64,000 bases of DNA from Eubacterium sp. AF16-48. GTDB taxonomy: Bacteria > Bacillota > Clostridia > Lachnospirales > Lachnospiraceae. Of this stretch, positions 1-7,196 are shown in pieces. The translations under genes were made by a program, and so were the position numbers. Below the pieces are notes generated by a model. That model was not told the DNA's origin and did not search any database. It saw nothing but the letters and a program-made list of their open reading frames with translations. The stretch is taken from assembly GCF_003479405.1 (NCBI RefSeq), contig NZ_QUHB01000003.1:163964-227963 (forward strand), in the 5' to 3' direction. The number at the start of each line of letters is the position of its first letter. Position 1 is the first letter of the stretch.

Positions 1-1
1 A

Positions 2-364
2 TGCAAATTACATAAAGAAAAAGAAAGAAAATATTTTGTAATAGAAAATAAAAAAGAGATTATTAAGGTCAGTGAACATGACATAATTTTTTTGGAAGGC
101 TATGGGGATGGAACATATATACATATGAAAAACGGAGTTATTGAATCTAAACATTCACTTGTATGGTGGAAAGAAAGGCTTAATCAGGTTGAGTATTTCT
201 CACCATATAGAGGTTATTTAATAGCTTTGAAATATGTTTTAATAATAAAGGAAAATAGCGTTATTATGGAGTATTGTAGTGAAGAAGTTCCTATGGCGAA
301 GAGAAAAAGAAAAAAGGTGAAAGAGATATTTGTTAGGTATATGAAAATGCAATATGTCAGGTAA
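2..364 (+). CDS. LytTR-type DNA-binding response regulator, C-terminal part (cut by window edge)
   Basis: The frame is open from base 2 and ends at TAA 362-364, so the gene begins before the window. The visible 120 residues fit a LytTR DNA-binding domain: a first strand region rich in I/V, the motif YGDGTYIHMKNG, and a late RGYLIAL segment followed by a basic helix RKRKKVKEIF. In this family the domain binds direct repeats and usually follows a receiver domain, which would lie upstream. A TTG at 92 is not the real start because coding similarity continues upstream of it. The lipoprotein operon that follows on the same strand is a plausible target. Family call fairly sure; targets are inference. 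Confidence 0.7.
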   Translation, partial: CKLHKEKERKYFVIENKKEIIKVSEHDIIFLEGYGDGTYIHMKNGVIESKHSLVWWKERLNQVEYFSPYRGYLIALKYVLIIKENSVIMEYCSEEVPMAKRKRKKVKEIFVRYMKMQYVR

Positions 365-470
365 GGTGAAAAATGTTTGTCATTTGAAACGAAAAATATT
401 GAAAAAAATTAGTCGCTGGCATACAAAGCGAATGGATTGATACTTTGCAAAGGAAGAATAGAGAGGATTT

Positions 471-1568
471 ATGAGAAGTTTAGTAAGAAAAATAATGTGT
501 ATGGCATTAGTAGTTGTAGTGCTATGTGGTTGTGGAAAAACAAATGAAAAAGTTGGAAAAAACGTAGATACGGAAAACATAAAAATCCCTAAATATAAAA
601 AGGTTATCCTAACAGATTTGGAAAACTGTAATATTAATTTTATTAAAAATATGCCATATACCGATTTTGATTTTAAGATTATTTCCACGGAAAAATTAGA
701 CGAAAAAAAATTAGATATTAAATTTGATACAACATTGGAATATGAGTGGAGTATATCTGATAGCGAAGTTGAAGGTGAAAATAAATTTAGTTATCCTCTG
801 CTGTGTGCATATAATGGTTATGAGGTAAAAAAAATAAAATCACAAATTGAACAGGTAAGTAATGAAGATTATCAAAGATGTGTAACAGAAAATAAAAATT
901 TCCCCAAAATTTATGTATATACGGTTTCAACTGAAATAAACATGGAAAATGTAAGTAAAGATAGGGATTATGAAATAAAAAACATGATTGTTACATATGA
1001 TGGTGATGAGTATAAATTTGACATTGGAAAAATAAATGTAAATAAAAAACAGGCAATGAAAGAAACTTTTGCTCAGGATATAGATGGTGAAAATTCAGCA
1101 ATGCAGACAATAGATGGCTTGGATTATATATCAATGGATTCTGATTTTGATATAACATTGGATGGTATTATAGAAACATTTAAGGATAAATTGGAAATAA
1201 AGAATATATATTTAAAAAATATTGATGATAGCATAAAAGTTAAAAACATAAGTATTTCTACATCTAATGAAAATGGTACAGTGGAATTTGATTTTGATAA
1301 GAACGGAAATAATATAATTCCAAAGGAAACAAGTACAACTGTTGTTCTAAAATGCAGTAATGATATTTTAGAGAACAATATCGGAAGTTACATTTCGCCC
1401 ATAGTATGTATTGATTATAAATTGGGCAAAAAAACAGGTACTTTGAATGTTCCGGTAATGGCGAGAGGGTACTCAAGAAGTGCACAGGAAATATATGCAT
1501 ACAAAATTGATAAGGTTGACATATTTAATCTATATTTGAAAAATTTAGCAAAGGAAGATAAAGAATAG
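471..1568 (+). CDS. Predicted lipoprotein of unknown function
   Basis: 365 residues. The N-terminus has basic residues, a hydrophobic stretch and a lipobox LCGC with the acylated Cys at about residue 21, so it should be anchored to the outer face of the membrane. The rest is lysine- and aspartate-rich, beta-type sequence with no motif I recognise. The ATG has a weak purine-rich upstream (AGAGAGGATTT). Its stop TAG overlaps the GTG of the next gene by one base (TAGTG), which indicates translational coupling. It is the first gene of a three-gene group of envelope proteins behind the LytTR regulator. Confidence 0.75.
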   Translation: MRSLVRKIMCMALVVVVLCGCGKTNEKVGKNVDTENIKIPKYKKVILTDLENCNINFIKNMPYTDFDFKIISTEKLDEKKLDIKFDTTLEYEWSISDSEVEGENKFSYPLLCAYNGYEVKKIKSQIEQVSNEDYQRCVTENKNFPKIYVYTVSTEINMENVSKDRDYEIKNMIVTYDGDEYKFDIGKINVNKKQAMKETFAQDIDGENSAMQTIDGLDYISMDSDFDITLDGIIETFKDKLEIKNIYLKNIDDSIKVKNISISTSNENGTVEFDFDKNGNNIIPKETSTTVVLKCSNDILENNIGSYISPIVCIDYKLGKKTGTLNVPVMARGYSRSAQEIYAYKIDKVDIFNLYLKNLAKEDKE

Positions 1569-1912
1569 TGAAAGCAAAATACTTTTTGATATTTGTAGTG
1601 TGTGTATTGATATATTGTATTCCATTAGGGGCGGTTATATCAATTTCCAATAAAGAAATAAAAAAATATAATGAGGACAAGGATTTTAAGACTGAACTTA
1701 TGGCATATGGTGCAATAGAGGAAGTGAAGAAAACCGATATGCGGGAATATTATAAAGTGGATGTAACAGTAACATCTATAGAAAATTTAAAAATCATATT
1801 GAGCAATGAGGCAAATGTTCAATGCAGGGAAGGTGAGGAAATTCACAAGAATGATGTGTTGGCTAATGACAGAGGAAATGTTATTTTTCAGTTTTTTGCT
1901 GAGGCATTATAG
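1568..1912 (+). CDS. Small membrane-anchored protein, unknown
   Basis: 114 residues, starting at GTG 1568 that overlaps the stop of the lipoprotein gene. One N-terminal transmembrane segment (residues about 5-25, rich in F/V/I) is followed by a charged extracytoplasmic domain of about 85 residues. No family recognised. Probably works with the lipoprotein before it and the membrane protein after it, since all three are coupled or spaced by only two bases. Confidence 0.65.
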   Translation: MKAKYFLIFVVCVLIYCIPLGAVISISNKEIKKYNEDKDFKTELMAYGAIEEVKKTDMREYYKVDVTVTSIENLKIILSNEANVQCREGEEIHKNDVLANDRGNVIFQFFAEAL

Positions 1913-1914
1913 TT

Positions 1915-2139
1915 ATGCTGGTTGATATTTTAATATCAATTGCCACAATTATGATTTCAATGTGTGGAATTAAATTGTATAAATGGTTTGCAGAATATCA
2001 GGTATGGAGCATAAGAATAACATCATATTCTGTAATCACGTTAGTCATCTGTAGTGTGTTTCTATCCTTGTTTTTTAGTGTCTTGTTTGCAGTAATGTCT
2101 AGCAGGGTAGAAATTGTTAAGTACCTTAAATGTGAATAA
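1915..2139 (+). CDS. Small two-TM membrane protein, unknown
   Basis: 74 residues with two predicted transmembrane helices (residues about 3-22 and 37-62) separated by a short polar stretch containing two Trp. It starts two bases after the stop of the preceding gene. Function unknown; the operon position suggests a component of the same envelope unit. Confidence 0.6.
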   Translation: MLVDILISIATIMISMCGIKLYKWFAEYQVWSIRITSYSVITLVICSVFLSLFFSVLFAVMSSRVEIVKYLKCE

Positions 2140-2161
2140 TAAATGAATAATCAATATCCAA

Positions 2162-2190
2162 TGCACATTTGTCTGAAAATCTGTTATAAT
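2162..2190 (+). promoter_or_regulatory. Possible sigma-A promoter
   Basis: A perfect -10 TATAAT at 2185-2190 with a poor -35 (TGCACA, 2162-2167) at 17-base spacing, 37 bases before the next ATG. The -10 is clear; the -35 is weak. Confidence 0.4.
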
Positions 2191-2227
2191 AGGACTGGCG
2201 ATATTTAGAAAATTTTGGAGGAATACA

Positions 2228-2416
2228 ATGCAGGAGAGACCAAGTAAATTAGTTTTTTGGATGTTTTTTGGAGGACTTATTCTTATAGTTGCAGGAAATA
2301 TGGCAGATTATTATGTAAGTGGAAGTCATATTGGAACAATTCTTACGGTTGTTGGATTTGTGGTATGGGCAATTTTACTGGTTATGAAATTCTTTTATGA
2401 TAAAAAAAATAAATAA
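2228..2416 (+). CDS. Small two-TM membrane protein
   Basis: 62 residues with two hydrophobic helices (about 8-26 and 36-53) and a basic cytoplasmic tail ending KKNK. A good ribosome binding site (TTGGAGG) lies seven bases before the ATG. Not recognised as a named family. It has its own -10 element and is followed by a terminator, so it is a single-gene unit. Confidence 0.6.
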   Translation: MQERPSKLVFWMFFGGLILIVAGNMADYYVSGSHIGTILTVVGFVVWAILLVMKFFYDKKNK

Positions 2417-2470
2417 TGGATTAGTGGAAAGTGTTATTTAATAACAACATTTTTCATTAGGTAAGGTAAA

Positions 2471-2516
2471 AAAGAAACGGATTTGCAATGGGATATTAAA
2501 ATCTGTTTCTTTTTAT
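2471..2516 (+). terminator. Intrinsic terminator
   Basis: Stem of about 14 pairs: arm AAAGAAACGGATTT at 2471-2484, complementary arm near 2498-2512, then a run of T. It ends the transcription unit of the small membrane protein. Confidence 0.7.
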
Positions 2517-2565
2517 TATAATTCTGTTATAATAATATAGGAAATTTAAGGAAAGGAGGAAGAAC

Positions 2566-3327
2566 GTGTTTAACGGACTGTTTAATAAGAGTGGAAAACA
2601 TTCGGCAGCTGTATTTGTTGATTATGAGCATTGGTATTATGGGTACAATAATATTTTTTCCATGAAACCTAATGTAGAAGAGTGGTATGAAGAATTAACT
2701 GAAGAGTATAGTGTAAAGAACATAGTATTTTTTGGCGATTTTCATGGAAATTCAATAGAAAAGGAATTGCCACGATTAGAAAAAATAACGAAGAATGTAG
2801 TTCATACGGCAAGCACAAAAGACGGTGTTGATAAAGATTTTACGGATTTTATTATTTTAGATGCAATATATCGTGAAGCTGCAAAGAAGAATTCACCGGA
2901 TGTTTTTATTATTTTTACAGGGGATGCACATTTTAATTTGGCAATAAAGTATTTGCGTGAGTTGAAAAAGAAAGTCATTATATATGGAGTAAAACATTCC
3001 CTTAGTAATAAGCTTAAGTCATCAGCCAATTCATATGTTGAAATGCCAAGGTCTAAACAGGAGCAGCAGTATTATTATGATGCAATATTAAATTCATTAT
3101 ATATCGTAAAGAAAAGACGTAAAATGGCTACATATGGCAAGACAATAGAGAGCGTTTCTGCTCATAGTGGGGTATCAAAAGAGCGTATTCAGGCGGCATT
3201 AAATGACCTGATGAATAACAAATATTTGAATCTTGAAGAAATAAAATATCATGGGAAAAAACCTAAAATTTTAACTGTTGACTGGGAAAGAGTAGAGCAG
3301 GATGGCTTATGGGAAAAAAATAAATAA
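2566..3327 (+). CDS. NYN/PIN-like domain protein (LabA/DUF88 family)
   Basis: 253 residues. Residues about 12-150 carry the acidic pattern of a NYN (PIN-fold) RNase: FVDYEHW near the start, FFGDF, KDGVDKDFTDFIILDA, and IIFTGDAHF, which supply the conserved aspartates of the metal site. The C-terminal 90 residues resemble a winged-helix (SVSAHSGVSKERIQAAL). Known relatives are putative RNA nucleases; the substrate here is unknown. The start is GTG 2566, preceded by AAGGAGGAAGAAC, a strong ribosome binding site; no better ATG is in frame nearby. It converges on an XRE regulator with a shared terminator between them. Confidence 0.75.
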   Translation: MFNGLFNKSGKHSAAVFVDYEHWYYGYNNIFSMKPNVEEWYEELTEEYSVKNIVFFGDFHGNSIEKELPRLEKITKNVVHTASTKDGVDKDFTDFIILDAIYREAAKKNSPDVFIIFTGDAHFNLAIKYLRELKKKVIIYGVKHSLSNKLKSSANSYVEMPRSKQEQQYYYDAILNSLYIVKKRRKMATYGKTIESVSAHSGVSKERIQAALNDLMNNKYLNLEEIKYHGKKPKILTVDWERVEQDGLWEKNK

Positions 3328-3340
3328 AATGTGACAACAT

Positions 3341-3381
3341 AAATAACACTATCTTTATCCACAAGATAGTGTTATTTTTTT
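3341..3381. terminator. Bidirectional terminator
   Basis: Stem AAATAACACTATCTT (3341-3355) pairs with 3363-3377, followed by T7 on the plus strand and preceded by A-rich DNA for the minus strand. It lies between two convergent genes and overlaps the last codons of the minus-strand gene. Confidence 0.75.
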
Positions 3382-3659
3382 CTTTTCATGGCAGATATGA
3401 GGTTTAATAAAGCGTCCACTTCTTCAAGGGATAAACCGGATAAATCAATATTATTTTTATGCTCAATGCCAAGCAAAAAATCAGTTGTAACTCTGAAAAT
3501 ATTTGAAATTGCAATTAACACATCATAGGATGGCATTCTTAGTCCGTTTTCGTAGGCGCTTATTACGGATTTGGTTAATCCTAATTTCTGAGAAAGCTGG
3601 AATTGGGTCATATTATTCTGTATTCTTAATGTTTTTAGTCTGTTTCCAAAATCAACCAT
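3372..3659 (-). CDS. XRE-family HTH transcriptional regulator
   Basis: 95 residues. The N-terminal two thirds is a Cro/CI-type helix-turn-helix (MTQFQLSQKLGLTKSVISAYENG), and the tail is a short acidic helix. Probably a small repressor. A good ribosome binding site (AGGAGG, reading on the minus strand) precedes the ATG. It has no partner gene, and it diverges from the secreted Ig-like protein, whose promoter lies in the shared 190-base gap, so regulation of that gene or of itself is plausible but unproven. Confidence 0.85.
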   Translation of the reverse strand: MVDFGNRLKTLRIQNNMTQFQLSQKLGLTKSVISAYENGLRMPSYDVLIAISNIFRVTTDFLLGIEHKNNIDLSGLSLEEVDALLNLISAMKRKK

Positions 3660-3727
3660 TTCAAAACCTCCTAAACACAGTTTACTATATAATATGTAAA
3701 CAATGGGTTGATTATGTGTTTATTTAG

Positions 3728-3756
3728 TTGACTAAGAAAGATTGTTTGATTATAAT
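3728..3756 (+). promoter_or_regulatory. Near-consensus sigma-A promoter
   Basis: TTGACT at 3728-3733 and TATAAT at 3751-3756 with exactly 17 bases between. Transcription would begin near 3763 and give an 85-base leader for the secreted protein at 3848. Confidence 0.75.
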
Positions 3757-3847
3757 TTTAATATATACATTAATATTTCAAAATAAAAAAAATTAATGTA
3801 TGTAACTTGAGGGTGTAGGTATCAGAAAATAAAAAGGAGAAAATGAA

Positions 3848-4675
3848 ATGGAAAAGAAAATTAAGAAACTATTGGTTATTTTATCAGTAATTGTGATGTC
3901 TTTTATTGTACTTCCAAATACCGGTGTAAGTGCGGCATCAAAAGCTAAGTTAAATAAGAAATCTGCAACAATCTATGTTGGAAAAACAGTGACACTAAAG
4001 GTTAAAAACAATAAGAAGAAGGTTAAGTGGATTTCATCAAACAAAAAAATAGCAACAGTTAGTAAAAGGGGAAAAGTTAAGGGAAAGAAAGCAGGAAAAG
4101 TTACCATAACTGCAAAAGTTGGTGGCAAGAAATATAAATGCAGGGTTACAGTTAAGAAGAAAAAGGCTACAACTGTAACTGTCAAGGATAAAATAAAGAA
4201 TGCCTGCATAAAATATGGTACTGTGTCTGAGGATATGTCCGGTAAATATTATTATTTAAGCAGACAGACAGTTTCCAATGATGATGAAAGGTATGAATAT
4301 TTTACCTGTGTGAAATATTATCCTGCAACGAACACAGTAAGAATAAGTGTTTCAATTGATGATACTTACTTGTCGGAGTATGATTATACGACATTTGATG
4401 TTACTAATGTAAAGGATGCTACAAGCAAAATCTGGTATAGTGATTCTTATGATAATTATGGAGAGGGCATAGTATATAAGAAGCTGATTCATCAGAAGAG
4501 TGCAGTTGCTTTTGGTGTAACAGATATGACCGATGATGTTCAGTCTATTGAGGAGTTAGCCACATCATCTGTTGCAATTGGCTTACTGGATTTCGACTAC
4601 ATTATGGGTACATATTCCGTAGGGGTATCATCTGGTGATTTGGGATTTACTACGTTATATTCACGGTATAATTAA
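3848..4675 (+). CDS. Secreted protein with bacterial Ig-like (BIG2) domain
   Basis: 275 residues. Signal peptide (basic start, hydrophobic core, cleavage near SAA at 29-31). Residues about 33-103 are a lysine-rich BIG2 domain with the typical pattern KSATIYVGKTVTLKV, VKWISSNKKIATVS and GKVTITAKVGGKKYKCRVTV. The remaining 170 residues are an unrecognised globular domain rich in Tyr/Asp. BIG2 domains usually serve in cell-surface adhesion or as spacers; no sortase signal or membrane anchor is seen, so release or charge-based wall binding is likely. Strong ribosome binding site AAAAGGAG. Confidence 0.8.
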   Translation: MEKKIKKLLVILSVIVMSFIVLPNTGVSAASKAKLNKKSATIYVGKTVTLKVKNNKKKVKWISSNKKIATVSKRGKVKGKKAGKVTITAKVGGKKYKCRVTVKKKKATTVTVKDKIKNACIKYGTVSEDMSGKYYYLSRQTVSNDDERYEYFTCVKYYPATNTVRISVSIDDTYLSEYDYTTFDVTNVKDATSKIWYSDSYDNYGEGIVYKKLIHQKSAVAFGVTDMTDDVQSIEELATSSVAIGLLDFDYIMGTYSVGVSSGDLGFTTLYSRYN

Positions 4676-4716
4676 TTTCATATTTAATTTCTTACATAGA
4701 TAGCTTAAAAAGAGAT

Positions 4717-4761
4717 AAAATAAGCAGTAGCAATTTAATTTCCCGGCTACTGCTTATTTTT
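4717..4761 (+). terminator. Intrinsic terminator
   Basis: Arms AAAATAAGCAGTAGC (4717-4731) and its complement at 4746-4760, then a T-rich tract. Ends the secreted protein gene. Confidence 0.8.
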
Positions 4762-4782
4762 GGCTTTTTTTTTGATATTGAT

Positions 4783-5739
4783 TTGTTAGCAAAAAAGTAC
4801 ATGTCAGACAATGAAAAGTTTGCAGATGTGTTTAATTACTATTTATACAATGGAAAGCAGGTTATAAAACCAGAAAACTTACATGAAGAGAGCATAAGTG
4901 AAATTGCCCTTCCCTATAGTGAAAAAAACAAAAATACCTTTATTGAAAAGTACAGGGACATTATAAAAAGGTGTGTGGTAAAAAGTGACAATCACTATAC
5001 ATATTTTCTGCTAGGAATAGAGAATCAGTCAGAGATTCATTATGCAATGCCTGTAAGAAACATGCTTTATGATTCTCTAAATTATTCCGGGCAGGTCAGC
5101 AGGATAGAAAAAAATCATAAAAAATGTAAAGATAAGCTTAGTTCAGCAGAATATCTGTCAGGAGTGACAAAGAGTGATAAAATCACACCAGTTATAACAC
5201 TGGTACTATACTGGGGCAATGAAGCATGGGATGGTCCTAAAAGTTTGTATGAAATGTTTAAGGAAACAGACCTTGATATTTTAAGATATGTAAATGATTA
5301 TCACATAAACCTAATAGAACCAAAAGACATAAAGGATTTCTCAAAATTTAGAACTGAACTAGGGAAAGTGCTGGAGTTTATTAATGCATCAGACAGTTTG
5401 GCAAAAATGAAAGAAATATTGGAAAATAATCATGAATACTATTTACATATGGATCTTGAATCTGCTAGAATGATAGAAACATTTGGAAAGGCAAAGATAG
5501 ACATGAAGCAGTATGAGAAAAATAAGGAGGAAGTTGATATGTGTAAGGCAATAGAAGACATGATTCTTGAGGGCAAACAGGAAGGTATACAGGAAGGCAT
5601 ACAGGAAGGAATAAAAGCGCTTATAGAAGTGGCAAAAGAGTTAGGTGCTACAACTGATATAATTGAAAAGAAGGTAGAAGAAAAATTTAATTTGTCAAAA
5701 GATGAAGCTGTCCAGGCAGTAAACAAATATTACAATTAG
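4783..5739 (+). CDS. Rpn family recombination-promoting nuclease/putative transposase, start unclear
   Basis: 318 residues from TTG 4783 (first ATG at 4801). The N-terminal part (KYMSDNEKFADVFNYYLYNG) and the PVITLVLYWGNEAWDG segment are typical of the Rpn/YhgA-like group, whose members carry a PD-(D/E)XK-type nuclease fold. Residues about 272-283 contain the tandem EGIQ repeats found in many family members. There is no ribosome binding site or promoter: the upstream 20 bases are the T-tract of the preceding terminator. The gene may therefore be headless, lacking its usual first ten or so residues, or silent. Family call sure, activity doubtful. Confidence 0.75.
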   Translation: MLAKKYMSDNEKFADVFNYYLYNGKQVIKPENLHEESISEIALPYSEKNKNTFIEKYRDIIKRCVVKSDNHYTYFLLGIENQSEIHYAMPVRNMLYDSLNYSGQVSRIEKNHKKCKDKLSSAEYLSGVTKSDKITPVITLVLYWGNEAWDGPKSLYEMFKETDLDILRYVNDYHINLIEPKDIKDFSKFRTELGKVLEFINASDSLAKMKEILENNHEYYLHMDLESARMIETFGKAKIDMKQYEKNKEEVDMCKAIEDMILEGKQEGIQEGIQEGIKALIEVAKELGATTDIIEKKVEEKFNLSKDEAVQAVNKYYN

Positions 5740-5800
5740 AGTGCAAGCCGAGCCAGCTCGATTTCACTTCGTTTCATCTCGCTGTGGGCTGTCGCCCAAT

Positions 5801-5869
5801 AAATATAAAATAAAAAGTAGTTGTCTGAGTATGCAAGCATCCTCTTCCAACTACTTTTATTTTATATTT
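5801..5869. terminator. Long bidirectional terminator hairpin
   Basis: Arms at 5801-5823 and 5848-5869 are complementary over about 22 bases and are A/T-rich on the outer side, so the hairpin can stop transcription from both convergent genes. It is flanked by an outer inverted pair AGCCGAGC (near 5748) and GCTCGGCT (near 5870), with a GC-richer stretch unlike its surroundings, so the whole gap may be an inserted intergenic repeat. Confidence 0.7.
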
Positions 5870-5882
5870 GCTCGGCTCGTAA

Positions 5883-6428
5883 TTAATCAAAGTATCTCTT
5901 CAAAAGACCTTCAAATGCCTTACCGTGTCTTGCCTCGTCTCTTGCCATTTCATGTACTGTGTCATGGATTGCGTCAAGGTTTGCAGCTTTTGCACGTTTT
6001 GCAAGGTCAAATTTTCCTGCTGTTGCTCCGTGTTCTGCTTCAACTCTCATTTCAAGGTTTTTCTTTGTTGAGTCTGTTACAACTTCACCAAGTAATTCTG
6101 CAAATTTCGCAGCATGTTCTGCCTCTTCGTAAGCGGCCTTTTCCCAGTATAATCCAATTTCAGGATATCCTTCTCTGTGAGCTACTCTTGCCATTGCAAG
6201 GTACATACCAACTTCTGAGCATTCTCCTTCAAAGTTTGCTCTTAAATCAGCTAAGATGTCTTCACTTACTCCCTGAGCTACGCCAACTACATGTTCTGCA
6301 GCCCATTCTTTTTCGCCTTCTTCTACCTTAGTGAATTTATCAGCGCCTACTCCACATACAGGACACTTTTCAGGTGCTGAATCTCCTTCGTGAACATAAC
6401 CACATACTGAACATACAAATTTTGCCAT
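5883..6428 (-). CDS. rbr: Reverse rubrerythrin (rubredoxin domain first)
   Basis: 181 residues. Residues 1-35 form a rubredoxin-type Fe(Cys)4 domain (FVCSVCGY and EKCPVCGV). The rest is a four-helix diiron domain with the expected Glu/His ligand runs ([41 protein letters not shown]). The order rubredoxin-then-ferritin-like is that of clostridial reverse rubrerythrins, which reduce hydrogen peroxide and oxygen in anaerobes with NADH-derived electrons. It sits about 50 bases downstream of perR on the same strand, probably in one operon under the Per-type box. Strong ribosome binding site GGAGG. Confidence 0.93.
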   Translation of the reverse strand: MAKFVCSVCGYVHEGDSAPEKCPVCGVGADKFTKVEEGEKEWAAEHVVGVAQGVSEDILADLRANFEGECSEVGMYLAMARVAHREGYPEIGLYWEKAAYEEAEHAAKFAELLGEVVTDSTKKNLEMRVEAEHGATAGKFDLAKRAKAANLDAIHDTVHEMARDEARHGKAFEGLLKRYFD

Positions 6429-6477
6429 TTTGATTTCCTCCTAAATATTTAAAAATAAATTAATTATAAACATACTA

Positions 6478-6858
6478 TTAATTGTCGGATTTACAATTGT
6501 TACAGAAGCCATAAAAATAAGTATGGTGACCGGTTATTGTGCCGGAACAATGTTTAGCAGCCTCTTCACATATCGGAATCTCCTTCATAAAGATGTCCTC
6601 AACAGCACCACACTTAGTACATATGAAGTGATAGTGGGGCTCTACATGACCGTCAAAGTGTTCCCGACCGTCTCCTAACTTAAGGGAAAGTGCTTCACCA
6701 TGTTCTACAAGAAAACGTAAATTTCTATAAACCGTACCAAGACTGATATTGGGCAAATCCTCCCGTATGCTGCTATATACCATGTCAGCAGTAGGGTGAT
6801 CATATCGTGATGCCAGGTTCTGTTTAATTAAATCTCTTTGTAGACTTCGCTTTTCCAT
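6478..6858 (-). CDS. perR: Fur-family peroxide-type repressor (PerR-like)
   Basis: 126 residues. Winged-helix DNA-binding domain (residues about 1-75, GTVYRNLRFLVEHGEA), then the dimerisation/metal domain with the regulatory sequence HYHFICTKCGAVEDI and a C-terminal CNNC; the two CxxC pairs make the structural zinc site. I chose ATG 6858 because AGGAG stands nine bases before it; the TTG nine bases further upstream abuts that site and cannot use it. Genomic pairing with rubrerythrin and a perfect inverted box in its promoter argue for PerR rather than Fur or Zur. Likely represses itself and rbr until peroxide or iron loss releases it. Confidence 0.88.
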   Translation of the reverse strand: MEKRSLQRDLIKQNLASRYDHPTADMVYSSIREDLPNISLGTVYRNLRFLVEHGEALSLKLGDGREHFDGHVEPHYHFICTKCGAVEDIFMKEIPICEEAAKHCSGTITGHHTYFYGFCNNCKSDN

Positions 6859-6879
6859 ATAACACAACTCCTAAATCAA

Positions 6880-6894
6880 TAATAGTAACTATTA
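6880..6894 (-). promoter_or_regulatory. Per/Fur-type operator
   Basis: Perfect 7-1-7 inverted repeat TAATAGT-A-ACTATTA between the perR promoter and its start codon, placed around the expected transcription start. Matches the layout of Fur-family boxes, so autorepression of perR (and rbr) is likely. Confidence 0.75.
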
Positions 6895-6896
6895 CT

Positions 6897-6924
6897 AGTT
6901 TAGCAAATAAATTAAAAATGTCAA
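6897..6924 (-). promoter_or_regulatory. perR-rbr promoter
   Basis: Reading on the minus strand, TTGACA (6924-6919) and TAAACT (6902-6897) are separated by 16 bases. The operator lies directly downstream. The rest of the 340-base gap up to the next gene (6925-7123) shows no gene and nothing I recognise. Confidence 0.65.
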
Positions 6925-7123
6925 TAGTTTTTTTGAAAAAAATAAATGCTATATTATTTTTGACGGACAAAGATGAAATTAGCCATTTATCCATGTCCAC
7001 GGATTAATGCATTGCCACACAATTTTCTGAATATATGAACATCTGAAATTCTCATAGAATAGCATACCAACTACGTCATCATATTAAACAAAAAGAAAAG
7101 ATTAAATTTAGACAAAATGTTTA

Positions 7124-7152
7124 TTGATACAAAAACGTTTCTTTATTATAAC
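7124..7152 (+). promoter_or_regulatory. Sigma-A promoter of the GH128-type gene
   Basis: TTGATA (7124-7129), 17 bases, TATAAC (7147-7152). Gives a leader of about 40 bases ending in the ribosome binding site AGGAGG. Confidence 0.7.
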
Positions 7153-7196
7153 TATTATAAGGAAGTTGAACGGGTTAAAAAAATAGGAGGATTACC

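Noticed and set aside
380..688. Long open frame on the minus strand over the lipoprotein gene.
   Set aside because: It overlaps a well-supported gene with lipobox, has no ribosome binding site and is a composition shadow of AT-rich DNA.
5560..5640. Tandem GAAGGCATACAG-type repeats, as a possible CRISPR or VNTR.
   Set aside because: They encode the EGIQ repeats typical of Rpn-family proteins; no spacers.
5741..6331. 196-codon plus-strand frame over rubrerythrin.
   Set aside because: It is the antisense of rbr; the product is Leu/His-rich nonsense and the minus strand encodes a clear rubrerythrin.
6925..7123. Possible riboswitch in the gap before the GH128-type gene.
   Set aside because: The promoter found at 7124-7152 lies downstream of this segment, so it would not be in the transcript, and no known riboswitch core is visible.
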